This document shows positions 25,222-32,989 of a stretch of 64,000 bases of DNA, piece after piece. The position numbers were made by a program, and so were the translations under genes. Below the pieces are notes generated by a model. The model was given only the letters and a program-made list of their open reading frames with translations. It did not search any database and was not told the DNA's origin. Source of the stretch: Komagataeibacter sucrofermentans DSM 15973 (GTDB lineage: Bacteria > Pseudomonadota > Alphaproteobacteria > Acetobacterales > Acetobacteraceae); contig NZ_CP137157.1 of NCBI RefSeq assembly GCF_040581405.1, positions 1,058,001-1,122,000 of the forward strand, given 5' to 3'. The stretch's first letter is position 1; every line of letters begins with the position of its first letter.

Positions 25222-25815
25222 AAATCAACAATTAAGCCGATAACTGAATGCATTCCCGGCGTAATAGGTGCATTTCGAGATACGTTCGGCATGTATGTCG
25301 GTGACCCAATAAAGGCTGCTCGTCAAAAGAAAAACCTGGAACGTATTGCGTTTATGGTAAAAGATATCGTCGGGAATCGGACTCTGGATGAAAATATGTC
25401 TCAGACAGTTGCTGAATCTGTTCTTGAAGCTGCAAAAGATCAGGATAGAGAGCCGCTTCAAGCAATATGGGCCTCGCTTCTGGCTCGAATAGCTTTAGGT
25501 CAAGCAAAAAACATTCGAATCGATTACTTTGAAACCCTAAAAAAATTTGAGCCAATAGACGCTATAACATTTGAAGTTTTATCAAAGCAGGCACTTGTTG
25601 GACGAGTATTTCCTGTCGATATGAACGGATGGAAAAGCGTCATAGATGATATTCGACATAAGGCTGAAGTGGATCAGGATGATGTATATATTTCGTTGGA
25701 AGCTTTAGTTCAGATGGACTGTGCTCAACGGCACCCAAGCCATAGTCTTCCCATGATAGGCATATCACGAAGAGGCGGAAAAATTTATCAGGCTATCCAA
25801 CCTCCTCAAGCTTAA
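25222..25815 (+). pseudogene. Abi-alpha / DUF4393-like gene, N-terminally truncated
   Basis: The frame is open from just inside the IS21 end and reads ITECIPGVIGAFRDTFGMYV, then GDPIKAARQKKNLERI at its start. REPLQAIWASLLARIAL and FETLKKFEPIDAITFEVLSK follow. This matches the layout of DUF4393 (Abi-alpha) proteins, which are linked to abortive infection. An in-frame ATG at 25291 could give 174 residues, but no ribosome site precedes it and the family's N-terminal part is missing. GC is clearly lower than in neighbouring genes, a sign of transfer. It is convergent with the DUF3164 gene (6 bases between ends). Confidence 0.6.
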
Positions 25816-25821
25816 GGGAAA

Positions 25822-26430
25822 TTAAGCACGAGCAATATCGAGCGGCACCTGCCGGAAATCATTATCCGGCAGGTCGCGCTCATGAAAACGGATGTAGGCC
25901 TTGGTTGCATCAATACGGATGCTGTCCGAAATGGCTTGCATCGCGCACTCCCATTCTGCGTCCTCAATGTTCAATCGGCGCAACCCAAGGATCTTGTCCG
26001 TGCGGATCTTGCCCTCTTTGCCGACCTCGAATGCATCCGTCACGATGACCTTAAGGTTCGCATCAGCGCCTTCCGACCAACGCCCCAAACAGCTATCGAT
26101 CAAAGACTTGGCCGCCTGCAATTCCGGGCCAAACGAAATGGAATCGCCTATGGCAATAGTGATCCGCTTGCGACCGTCGAAGCTGGTCAGAGTAATGTTG
26201 CCCTTTTGGCCGCCATACGTGGTGCCATATTGCTCGGTAATGAGTGCGAGAGCGGTGTGGATTAGGTCGAAGGTCTCATCACGAAACCCTTTCAGACCCT
26301 CACGTATGGTCCGGGCTTTATCAAACCGTTCCACTACCAAGTCGTTCACCATCAGCTCCTGAGGCTTAACCTTGTCACGCGGGACCAGGCGGCCAGCGGA
26401 ATCCTGCATGTAACCGTCAGGCATGCCCAT
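25822..26430 (-). CDS. DUF3164 phage protein (Mu-like)
   Basis: The 202-residue protein carries features of DUF3164, a family found in Mu-like transposable phages and relatives: an N-terminal GYMQDSAGRLVPRDKVKP, a middle TYGGQKGNITLTSFDGRKR, and a helical C-terminus with RRLNIEDAEWECAM. The start is at 26430, where the ATG shares one base with the stop of the upstream gene (TGATG). Molecular role is unknown; in Mu the homologue is in the early region. Confidence 0.8.
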   Translation of the reverse strand: MGMPDGYMQDSAGRLVPRDKVKPQELMVNDLVVERFDKARTIREGLKGFRDETFDLIHTALALITEQYGTTYGGQKGNITLTSFDGRKRITIAIGDSISFGPELQAAKSLIDSCLGRWSEGADANLKVIVTDAFEVGKEGKIRTDKILGLRRLNIEDAEWECAMQAISDSIRIDATKAYIRFHERDLPDNDFRQVPLDIARA

Positions 26431-26609
26431 CACGCGGCCTCCCGCTGCGCACGACGCATGTTGCTCGCGCATTCTGCCGCGCGGTCGCTGGCCCAGATGC
26501 GGACACCAGGGCGACGGTCACGGCCCGCGATGCGACGATAATGTGCGGCGGCGCGTTCCCATACGGTAACATCCGTTGCGGGCTGGCGCGGCTTGCGGCT
26601 CGGCTTCAT
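26430..26609 (-). CDS. Small basic phage protein (59 aa)
   Basis: This short, Arg-rich product (MKPSRKPRQPATDVTVWERA...) has an AAGGAAG ribosome site 8 bases before the ATG at 26609. It is coupled to the DUF3164 gene by a 1-base overlap. The family is not recognised, but its position and coupling support a real gene. Confidence 0.6.
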   Translation of the reverse strand: MKPSRKPRQPATDVTVWERAAAHYRRIAGRDRRPGVRIWASDRAAECASNMRRAQREAA

Positions 26610-26653
26610 GAGGCTTCCTTGCTTCACAGGTGAGGGGACCGGCGCGCGTGGCG

Positions 26654-27529
26654 CTACAGGTCCAGAAATTTCCCAGCGCCCGCGCCTTCGCGTGCGTGGC
26701 TGTATCGTGTTGTGGTGGCCAGCGATGTGTGGCCCAGCTGCTGCTGCACCACATGCGCTGGTGCGCCGTTGTCCTGCATATGACTGGCGTATGCGTGGCG
26801 CAGCCAGTGCGCGGAAACCTGCCCGGGCAGGCCCGCGCGCTTCGCGGCCCGCTTAACGGAGCGGTGGACCGCATCGACGCTAAGCGGACCGCCATCGTGG
26901 CCGGGGACCATCGGCGCTTCTGGCCGACTATCAACACGCAGCGCCACGATTTCCTTCCACACCTTGGCGGGGATCTCGACAGTTCTGTTCTTGCCGCCCT
27001 TGCCAAACACATGGGCGACGCCGCCCTGCTGGCGGCGCTTGAGGTCTTTCCACCGCACGGCGCAAAGCTCGGATATGCGCAGGCCGGTGGCATACAGCAC
27101 GCGCAGCATGGTGCGCCTGCGCGGGTCCGTTTCCCCATCAATGAGGTCTCGCACCTGTTCCTGCGTGAGGATCCGCTCATGCAGGCTATCGCGCATCTTC
27201 GGCACGCGGACGGCAGGCCCCACATCGCGGGGCAGCATCTCCATGGCAGCGCCGTAGGACAGCAGCGACTTGACGGCCATCAGCTTGCGCCGTCGTGTCG
27301 CATCGGCTCCCGTCAGGCTGTCGAACCAGTTCTGCAGGTCGGGCGCAGTCACTTCCGGCAGGGTCTTGCCCACATGCGCAAGGAAGGCGCGGACATCGCT
27401 CTCATAGGCCCGGCGGGTGTTCTCGCCACGGTTATGGAGCCATGTCTTGATCAGCAGATTGTCGGCCGAGTTCTGAGGGGCTTTTGGGGCCTCATCAGTG
27501 GACGGCATGGCGCGGTCTCCGCTAACCAT
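26654..27529 (-). CDS. Tyrosine recombinase / integrase (XerC-like)
   Basis: The product has 291 residues. A SAM-like N-terminal core-binding domain occupies about residues 25-105 (NTRRAYESDVRAFLAHVGK) and the catalytic domain about 125-290. The catalytic residues are in GLRISEL (Arg), GKGGKNRTVEI (Lys), HWLRHAYASHM (His, Arg) and TTRYSHA (Tyr). It lacks the long N-terminal arm-binding domain of lambda-type integrases, so it is XerC-like. It heads the small operon 26609-25822, and palindromic sites lie directly upstream. It may serve the 7-kb segment bounded by the 62-bp repeats. Confidence 0.92.
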   Translation of the reverse strand: MVSGDRAMPSTDEAPKAPQNSADNLLIKTWLHNRGENTRRAYESDVRAFLAHVGKTLPEVTAPDLQNWFDSLTGADATRRRKLMAVKSLLSYGAAMEMLPRDVGPAVRVPKMRDSLHERILTQEQVRDLIDGETDPRRRTMLRVLYATGLRISELCAVRWKDLKRRQQGGVAHVFGKGGKNRTVEIPAKVWKEIVALRVDSRPEAPMVPGHDGGPLSVDAVHRSVKRAAKRAGLPGQVSAHWLRHAYASHMQDNGAPAHVVQQQLGHTSLATTTRYSHAREGAGAGKFLDL

Positions 27530-27577
27530 ATGATTTCATTATAAAACAGGGTGGTTGATCCCCCCTGAAATCCGCGT

Positions 27578-27676
27578 GATAACTGGTGTTATCTTGCGGC
27601 GATCAGGCCCCTGTCAGGGGTTATCTTGCGGATGCCAGATCAGGACATGCCAGATAACTTTGAGTTATCCTTGCGG
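27578..27676. promoter_or_regulatory. Cluster of GATAAC/GTTATC palindromes upstream of the recombinase
   Basis: Two inverted sites GATAAC-N4-GTTATC (27578-27593) and GATAAC-N5-GTTATC (27653-27669) and one single GTTATC (27620-27625) occur in 100 bases. Three of the arms belong to direct repeats of GTTATCTTGCGG (27588-27599, 27620-27631) or GTTATCCTTGCGG (27664-27676). The cluster lies about 50 bases upstream of the recombinase start, in the position of operators for that gene. Confidence 0.65.
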
Positions 27677-27799
27677 CTATCGGGCACGCCATGCGGCAAC
27701 ACACAGCATGGGTTGCGCCACGATCCATCCCGCGAGAATGAGCAGATCAAAGAACCGGATGACCGGCATTGCGTTCAGTTCATGGATCAGATCGGTCAT
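27677..27799 (-). CDS. Micro-protein with one membrane helix (40 aa)
   Basis: The frame MTDLIHELNAMPVIRF... encodes a single hydrophobic helix followed by a short basic end. Its ATG overlaps the stop of the gene at 27796-27999 (ATGA), the strongest argument that it is translated. It ends exactly at the palindrome cluster. A holin or small regulator role is possible but unproven. Confidence 0.5.
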   Translation of the reverse strand: MTDLIHELNAMPVIRFFDLLILAGWIVAQPMLCVAAWRAR

Positions 27800-27999
27800 T
27801 TCACGGCCGCCTTGCGCTTCGCGGGAACTGCTTTTCGTCGATGGACCTGCCGCCGGTTACGGGCCTGTAAATAGGCGACAGCGGGCTTGGAACAGATCCA
27901 TGCAAACACGAGCATCGCAATCACTAGAAAGCGCCATGCGCTCAGATCATTCATCGCTTGTACCGATAGAAGCAGTGAGATAAAATGTGCCAGTTTCAT
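27796..27999 (-). CDS. Small membrane protein with basic tail (67 aa)
   Basis: There are two hydrophobic segments (residues about 5-15 and 22-42) and a C-terminal stretch rich in Arg and Lys (QARNRRQVHRRKAVPAKRK). It overlaps the following 40-residue gene by 4 bases. An alternative start at 27954 would remove the first segment. The family is not recognised; membership of the phage-type operon is inferred from the overlap. Confidence 0.5.
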   Translation of the reverse strand: MKLAHFISLLLSVQAMNDLSAWRFLVIAMLVFAWICSKPAVAYLQARNRRQVHRRKAVPAKRKAAVK

Positions 28000-28146
28000 C
28001 CTCTGGTCCGTGCAGGGGTGGAACAGAAGGCCGTCGGTGTGTCAGCACCGGCGGTCTTCGCGTATCGAGCCCGTTAGGCTCCAATGCAGTTGACCTTATT
28101 GATCTTCATGCACCTCTTTCAGGGAGAAGGATTTCCCCCTGGGCTG

Positions 28147-28554
28147 TCATCCCAGCGAAGGCGCGCCAACGCGCCGCCCGCGACTGCCCATCATCGGCCC
28201 GAAGGCCAGCGTCGATTTAACCAGGCCGGCAGGCATCCGCTCACTCTCGCGAGCCAGTGCCTCACGCCTGATGGCGGCGAGAATGCCTTCCATGGCCTTG
28301 GGCAGCATCCGCCCGGCAAAGCGCTGTCCACCACGTCGCACCCAGTGGCTGTCCCAGCAGCGAGCGACTGCATCATGGTAAAGCACTTGGGCAGCCAGCG
28401 TGCCGATCCCGATATCTGCGCGGTGGCGCGGGAAGGGGTTCCATTCCAGCGGCACAAGAAGCAGGCGAGATTCAGTCGTGGTTACGACAACGCCGTGCCG
28501 GTGACCGCGCACGACAATATCGCCGCGCGACAGGGTCGGCAGCTGTTCTTCCAT
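28147..28554 (-). CDS. Hypothetical phage-region protein (135 aa)
   Basis: The N-terminal half forms a small beta-rich segment (LSRGDIVVRGHRHGVVVTTT...) reminiscent of toxin-like or MazF/PemK barrel sequences, but without a diagnostic motif. The C-terminal half is helical and Arg-rich. It lies in the same orientation as the neighbours on both sides. No function can be given. Confidence 0.5.
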   Translation of the reverse strand: MEEQLPTLSRGDIVVRGHRHGVVVTTTESRLLLVPLEWNPFPRHRADIGIGTLAAQVLYHDAVARCWDSHWVRRGGQRFAGRMLPKAMEGILAAIRREALARESERMPAGLVKSTLAFGPMMGSRGRRVGAPSLG

Positions 28555-28667
28555 CTGATGGCTCTATGTTGGGAGCGCCCGAGCGGGCATAAAAAAAGCG
28601 TGGCGTCCATTCTCTGGACCCACGCATAACGATAGTTTGCCATAAATGACTTAAAAGCGGTGGCACG

Positions 28668-29249
28668 TCAACCTTTCCATAAAGGCCCCGGCATCCCGTC
28701 ATAATGCTCGGTCAACTGCTCCAGCAGGAAACATAGCGCGCCAGAGGTGTTGCGCTTGTCCTGGTGCAAATGGCTGGCGATGTCATTGAGGGAAAGCCCC
28801 TCAATCATCAGCAGCACCAGCAGCTGCTCTCCACGCGCCCCAATGCGCTGGCGGATGTAGTCGCGGCGTGCGGCGGACCCCATGCGCCCGATCATGGCAT
28901 CATGAATATCCCCCCGTTTTGCACCGTGTTCCATTTCGGGATCGGTTCCACCCAGCACGCCGATTTCGTAATCGGTTGCCCAGAACTGGGCAGCGCTGAC
29001 CTGCCCCTCGGTAATCGCGCGCGAGCGCAGCAGGCCATACAGCCCGGCGCACCGGCGCCAGACTTCGACAGGACGGGATTTCTTGGTGAGCGCAATATCC
29101 ACCAGCGCAAGGTCATGGTGGGCGATACGTGTTTCCGACGGCTTGAAAGCGGGCCGGAATGTAGACTGAACGGGCGATGGTACCCGACGACGGGAAAGGG
29201 CGGCGACAGACACGCGGGGCCTTTCAGTAAACAGGTCTCCCGACGTCAT
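28668..29249 (-). CDS. DUF6456-like phage regulatory protein
   Basis: The product has 193 residues. The N-terminal 22 residues are duplicated at 22137-22198. The C-terminal 80 residues (YIRQRIGARGEQLLVLLMIEG, SLNDIASHLHQDKRNTSGAL, then FLLEQLTEHYDG) resemble the DUF6456/RinA-like helix-turn-helix of phage late regulators. It is the first gene of the minus-strand cluster. The ribosome site is AAAGAGA. Function as an activator of phage genes is inferred only. Confidence 0.6.
   Translation of the reverse strand: MTSGDLFTERPRVSVAALSRRRVPSPVQSTFRPAFKPSETRIAHHDLALVDIALTKKSRPVEVWRRCAGLYGLLRSRAITEGQVSAAQFWATDYEIGVLGGTDPEMEHGAKRGDIHDAMIGRMGSAARRDYIRQRIGARGEQLLVLLMIEGLSLNDIASHLHQDKRNTSGALCFLLEQLTEHYDGMPGPLWKG
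29183..29244. repeat. Right copy of the 62-bp direct repeat
   Basis: This copy matches 22137-22198 at 59 of 62 positions. It lies in the first codons of the gene at 28668-29249 and stops matching 5 bases short of that gene's start codon. Beyond either end the two copies diverge completely. Confidence 0.85.
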
Positions 29250-29624
29250 CGTCTCTTTGCGGAACCTGCAACACCGGGGAGCAGGCAGGATCGATCAGCG
29301 GCCGGGAAGTAGCATTATTATAACCGCGTTTTTTACATAGGTCAGTAGCCATTTAGCTTTTAGGGACGCTTCGTCAGTTCATCGGGCATCTCATTCATGG
29401 TCGTGGCATTTGATTGAAGATGTAGGTCGCACTGGTTTAAAGTTGTGCAGATATTTTGCGTATTTTTTCTTAGGCTACTCTTTTAAATCGATAATAATTG
29501 TTTGCATGGTGTACCGTATACCGGGGTTTTTGCAGAGCTTTTTAAGCCATATTTTAATATGCCGCAGACACTGTCCCGTGACATGTTTTGTCATGATTTA
29601 TCTACCAGGGAATGGAAACGCGGC
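29250..29624. other. Spacer upstream of the acetate transporter
   Basis: About 375 bases become AT-rich towards the right and must hold the promoters of the phage-type cluster and of satP. Short frames (29410-29628) show no ribosome site and unnatural composition. Nothing else is recognised. Confidence 0.4.
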
Positions 29625-30215
29625 ATGACCCACAATTCGACTAAAGCCGATCCGGGCCCGCTTGGGCTGATGGGGTTTGGTATGACGACTGTCCTGCTTA
29701 ACCTGCATAACGCCCATATCGTCCCGATGGGCGCAGCCATTCTTGCAATGGGCCTGGTGTTTGGGGGCGCAACGCAATTTGTCGCGGGCCTTCTGGAATA
29801 TGCAAACAGCAATACCTTTGGCATGACAGCGTTTATGTCCTATGGCGCGTTCTGGCTGTCGCTTGTCGTACTGTTGTTCCTGCCCCACTGGGGGCTTGCG
29901 CCTGCATCTTCGCCCGCCCTGATGGGCAGTTACCTGCTAATGTGGGGCCTGTTCACCGCTATCATGACGATCGGAACACTTCGCGCCTCGCGTATGCACC
30001 AAGTGGTGTTTGCCACTCTGACGCTGTTGTTTGTCCTGCTAGGCTGTGCGGAAATCTTTGAACAGCCGATCCTGACAATTGTAGCGGGATATGAAGGTCT
30101 CTTTTGTGGCTTTAGTGCTATCTGTCTCGCAGCGATGGAACTTCTTGCAGATCAGTCCGCACATGCCGAGGTGCCTGTCGGCGTGGCAGGCGTGCCGACC
30201 GAGGTTGCAGCCTGA
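29625..30215 (+). CDS. satP: Acetate uptake transporter (SatP/YaaH, GPR1/FUN34 family)
   Basis: The 196-residue protein has six hydrophobic segments. The family signature is at the N-terminus: GPLGLMGFGMTTVLLNLHNA (compare NPAPLGL...TTxLLNxxNAG). A GAILAMGLVFGGATQFVAGLLEY segment and a FGxxAFxSYGxFW-like motif follow (FGMTAFMSYGAFW). It carries acetate or succinate with protons, which is relevant to acetate handling in an acetic acid bacterium. The ATG at 29625 is chosen because upstream residues are not family-like. It stands between two phage-type blocks. Confidence 0.93.
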   Translation: MTHNSTKADPGPLGLMGFGMTTVLLNLHNAHIVPMGAAILAMGLVFGGATQFVAGLLEYANSNTFGMTAFMSYGAFWLSLVVLLFLPHWGLAPASSPALMGSYLLMWGLFTAIMTIGTLRASRMHQVVFATLTLLFVLLGCAEIFEQPILTIVAGYEGLFCGFSAICLAAMELLADQSAHAEVPVGVAGVPTEVAA

Positions 30216-30336
30216 AGAGAAATTTTAACAACGATTTTGAAAAATTATGCATTGTTTCCAAAGATCGGAAACGTATGAGATGAATGAAACAGGCGGATAT
30301 GGCTCTTGCTAGTCAGCGAGTAGTGCCAACGCCTTT

Positions 30337-30897
30337 TCATGCCGCCACGTCCTGCGGGCGGTAGGCGGTCAGATAGGCCTCAAGGGTCAGTTCTGTGGTG
30401 GGGCGGCCGCGCTTGGCTGCCATATCGGCCCATTGCTGCTTGGCGCGACCGTAATCCCCCAGTTCCTGCATCAGCGCGGACCATGCCCGGTGATCCTCCA
30501 TCAGATCCGCGCGGGCCTGCTTCTCCCAGTCCTGCATGACTGGCGATGGCGCGGGCTCGGGCAGGTCAGCCGAGATCTGGTGCTGCGCCCATGCGGCCCG
30601 CACCGGTTTGTCGAAGCAGCCGGCATGTTGCGGTATTTCGCGGTTCTGGTGCATCGCGGCCGTATGGTCGGCCACGGCCTGGACGATCACCGGCTCGGGT
30701 ATGCCAGCCTGTAGCCATTTGCGGACAATGCCCGTATGTCGCCGCGTGCTGTCCTTGGGGAAGCATGCCGCTTCCATGACGGTCCGCACGGCCCGGTCGA
30801 GGGTGGCGTCATCGATGACGGCCTCGACCTGGGCAAAACCGGTTTCGGCAGATTCAGATATAGATGAATTAATTTCCTTATCTTTATCTATATCTAG
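30337..30897 (-). pseudogene. Phage replication-type gene, 3-prime part (split by IS1182)
   Basis: The C-terminal 186 residues run from LDIDKDKEINSS to AYRPQDVAA. The frame joins the 5-prime part at 32347-32989 exactly when the IS and one CTAG copy are removed, giving 399 residues. The segment KWLQAGIPEPVIVQAVADHTA is typical of phage or plasmid replication helpers, and the Asp/Glu-rich linker lies at the insertion point. In its present state it has no start or ribosome site of its own. Confidence 0.75.
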
Positions 30898-32346
30898 CAG
30901 CCTGTCGGGTTGGGCATTTTGCGGCTGATAACGCCAAGGCTGACCTGGCTTATGCTGCCTGAAGCCGCGCCATTCTTTTACAGTTGTATGCGAGAGCAAC
31001 GAGTGTCCATTCGGTCGTGACTTTTGCAAGGCCACGCAGGCTGAATTTTCTGAAGCCCATGATGCTTTTGATAATTCCAAAGACCGGCTCCACGGTCTGT
31101 TTTCGTCGTCTGTAAAGATCTCCGGCTTCTGTAGTTTCCAGCCTGTCCTTCATGGCAAGCCGCCAGGGTTCGGTTATCCGGCGTGGCTCCCTTTCTGCGG
31201 GCCGGGGTCGGAAGTCGTAAGGTCTGCGGGCACAGGGCCGTCCAATGGCGACCAGCGGATCAATGCCCTTTTCCCGCAGTTTCCGGACCGCCTGCCCGCT
31301 GGCGTAACCGGTATCGGCGAGCACTGTCTTTGGGAGACCGATTGTGTCTTCCATCGACAGCACCGTGTCGGCAAAGGACGGCGCATCCGCTGATGTGGCG
31401 ACAACGTCGGTTGTCACGATCAACTGGCTGCCTTCGGCGCACACCACGGCCTGGGCATTGTAAGCCTGCCGGAACTCGTGGGCGTCCGAACGCCGCATGA
31501 GGCGGCTGTCGGGATCGGTCAGACTGATCTGTCGGTCGGGTGGTGGTTCATCATCGGGCGGTTTGGGCGCCCGGCCGCGACGCCCTGTTTTCGCATCATA
31601 AGCGGCTTTCTTCTTCTCGTAGGCCGGTCGCGCCGTTTCAGCCTGCGCCTTCGCATCAGCTTCCAGCCGGGCGCAGGCTTCGTCCAGCTTCGCTTTCAGC
31701 GTTTCCCGCCGGGCAAGCTCTTCCGGCAATGCCTGCGGATCTCTGTCTGTGACGTCCGCATGCTCCGCCTGGTCCATCAGTTTCGCGATATCCACAGCCA
31801 GCTGTTCGCGCAGCGCCCTGATCCGGTCGTAGCGCACCGAACGGTATTTCGATGCGTCAGCATCGATTTTCGTGCCGTCGATCGACACCACGCCCAGACG
31901 CAGCAGACCCGTCTCGCGCGCCAGAAGCAGGACCTGCGCAAATGCAGCTTCAATGGCTGTCCGGTTCGTCCGGCGGAAGGTCGCAATCGTATCATGATCC
32001 GGATGCAGGTTCGCCGCCACGAATCGCACCCCGATGTCGCGATATGTCGCCCGCTCGATCCGGCGTGAGGAAAACAACCCGTTCGCATAGCTGAAGATCA
32101 GAAGGGCCAGCATCAGGCGCGGATGATACTGCGCCTTGCCTCCCGTGCGCACTGGCACGCAGAACGCACTCATCGGAACCCGCTCAACGGCGGCTACAAT
32201 GAAATGCGCCATATCATCAGCAGGAAGCCACGACTTCAGATCAGGCGGCAGAAGATACGGCTGAGACCGGTCAAACGGGATGAAGCTGCTCATCACACCA
32301 CCTTACAATCGCCCCCCTTCACAGGGTACCCCAACCCGACAGGCTG
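30898..32346 (-). mobile_element. IS1182-family insertion sequence
   Basis: The element is 1,449 bp with 17-bp inverted ends CAGCCTGTCGGGTTGGG (30898-30914; complement at 32330-32346). It is flanked by a direct CTAG on each side (30894-30897 and 32347-32350), a palindromic target typical of this family. It has a single complete transposase gene. Insertion is inside the replication-type gene. Confidence 0.93.
30950..32296 (-). CDS. IS1182-family transposase
   Basis: The 448-residue protein begins MMSSFIPFDRSQPYLLPPDL, the typical N-terminus of IS1182 transposases, with a DUF772 domain (residues about 60-130). The DDE core follows: Asp in VSIDGTKIDADA, Asp in LADTGYASGQAV, and Glu in EPVFGIIKSIMGFRKFSLRG. 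A Lys/Glu/Ala-rich coiled insert (about 200-260) lies between the first two. The reading frame is complete and the element is likely functional. Confidence 0.93.
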   Translation of the reverse strand: MMSSFIPFDRSQPYLLPPDLKSWLPADDMAHFIVAAVERVPMSAFCVPVRTGGKAQYHPRLMLALLIFSYANGLFSSRRIERATYRDIGVRFVAANLHPDHDTIATFRRTNRTAIEAAFAQVLLLARETGLLRLGVVSIDGTKIDADASKYRSVRYDRIRALREQLAVDIAKLMDQAEHADVTDRDPQALPEELARRETLKAKLDEACARLEADAKAQAETARPAYEKKKAAYDAKTGRRGRAPKPPDDEPPPDRQISLTDPDSRLMRRSDAHEFRQAYNAQAVVCAEGSQLIVTTDVVATSADAPSFADTVLSMEDTIGLPKTVLADTGYASGQAVRKLREKGIDPLVAIGRPCARRPYDFRPRPAEREPRRITEPWRLAMKDRLETTEAGDLYRRRKQTVEPVFGIIKSIMGFRKFSLRGLAKVTTEWTLVALAYNCKRMARLQAA

Positions 32347-32989
32347 CTAGGGAAACCTCAGAACCCAAAACCGAAACCGAACCCCCGGAAACCGAAAACC
32401 GGTTTTGGTTTAGGTTTCGGTTTTTTGCTTCCGCCGGAGCGGGCAGGGATACCATGAGCGGGATGTTGCGCTGGCGGGTGGCGGCTTCGGCTTCCTGCGC
32501 GCGGCGGATCCTCGCCTGCTCGGCATTCTCCGTTTTGCGCGGCCTGCCACCCTTTCCACCATTGATCTTGGCATGGTGGCCCCGCAGCGTATCATCAGCC
32601 GGGATGATACCCGCCGCCTGGGCAGCCTCGAACCGGCGCAGGTTCTCCTCACGCTCGGCACGCTTTCGCGCACGCTCCTGCCGCCGTATCTCGCGCTGCA
32701 GCAGGTGGGGGCTGTATAGCGCGCCCTCATCATCCCGCGCGGCGAAGCCCCATTGCTCGATCAGGGGCAGCGTACGGGCCAGCGTGACCGGGTTTTCGCA
32801 TATGAACGCTGCAATCTCGTCATCGGACAGCATGTGTGTGCCACTGCGCATCACCACCATCCGGTTGGCCTTGAGCGTGTCGAACAGCGAATGCGCCACG
32901 CCACGCGCCTCGGCAGGCATGGTGCGGATCAGTGTCCAGGCTGGCACGGCACCGGCATCAAAATCGGCAACTGTAGGCAGGCAGGTCAT
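32347..32989 (-). pseudogene. Phage replication-type gene, 5-prime part (split by IS1182)
   Basis: The first 214 codons (MTCLPTVADFDAGAVPAWTL...) form a winged-helix-like segment of the phage replication-initiator type (about residues 15-95), then an Arg/Glu coiled region (QREIRRQERARKRAEREENL) and a linker. After the insertion the frame runs into the IS end and stops at 32303, adding 15 foreign residues. Its ATG lies 4 bases inside the preceding gene's end. The fragment could still make a truncated DNA-binding protein. Confidence 0.75.

Larger units (their letters stand above)
22740..25230 (-). mobile_element. IS21-family insertion sequence, complete
   Basis: The element is 2,491 bp and ends in perfect 30-bp inverted repeats (22740-22769 and 25201-25230; outer bases TGTTGATTTTCACTGAGAA), with the TG...CA termini of IS21 elements. 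A second degenerate copy of the terminal motif (around GGAATTGACCC on the left, AGATTTGACCC on the right) lies just inside each end, as usual for this family. It carries istA and istB intact. The flanks show no target duplication (left ...TAGTAGCG, right ATTAAGCC...). Confidence 0.92.

Noticed and set aside
27588-27676. Possible CRISPR-like array from the GTTATCTTGCGG repeats
   Set aside because: The repeats are only about 12 bp, unevenly spaced and three in number, with no cas genes; an operator cluster fits better.
28571-28605. Inverted repeat (GCCCG/CGGGC followed by A run on the plus strand)
   Set aside because: The A/T run is on the wrong side for termination of either neighbouring minus-strand gene, so I did not call it a terminator.
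29410-29628. A 72-codon frame upstream of satP
   Set aside because: It has no ribosome site, mixed Cys/Phe-rich composition, and sits in the probable satP promoter.
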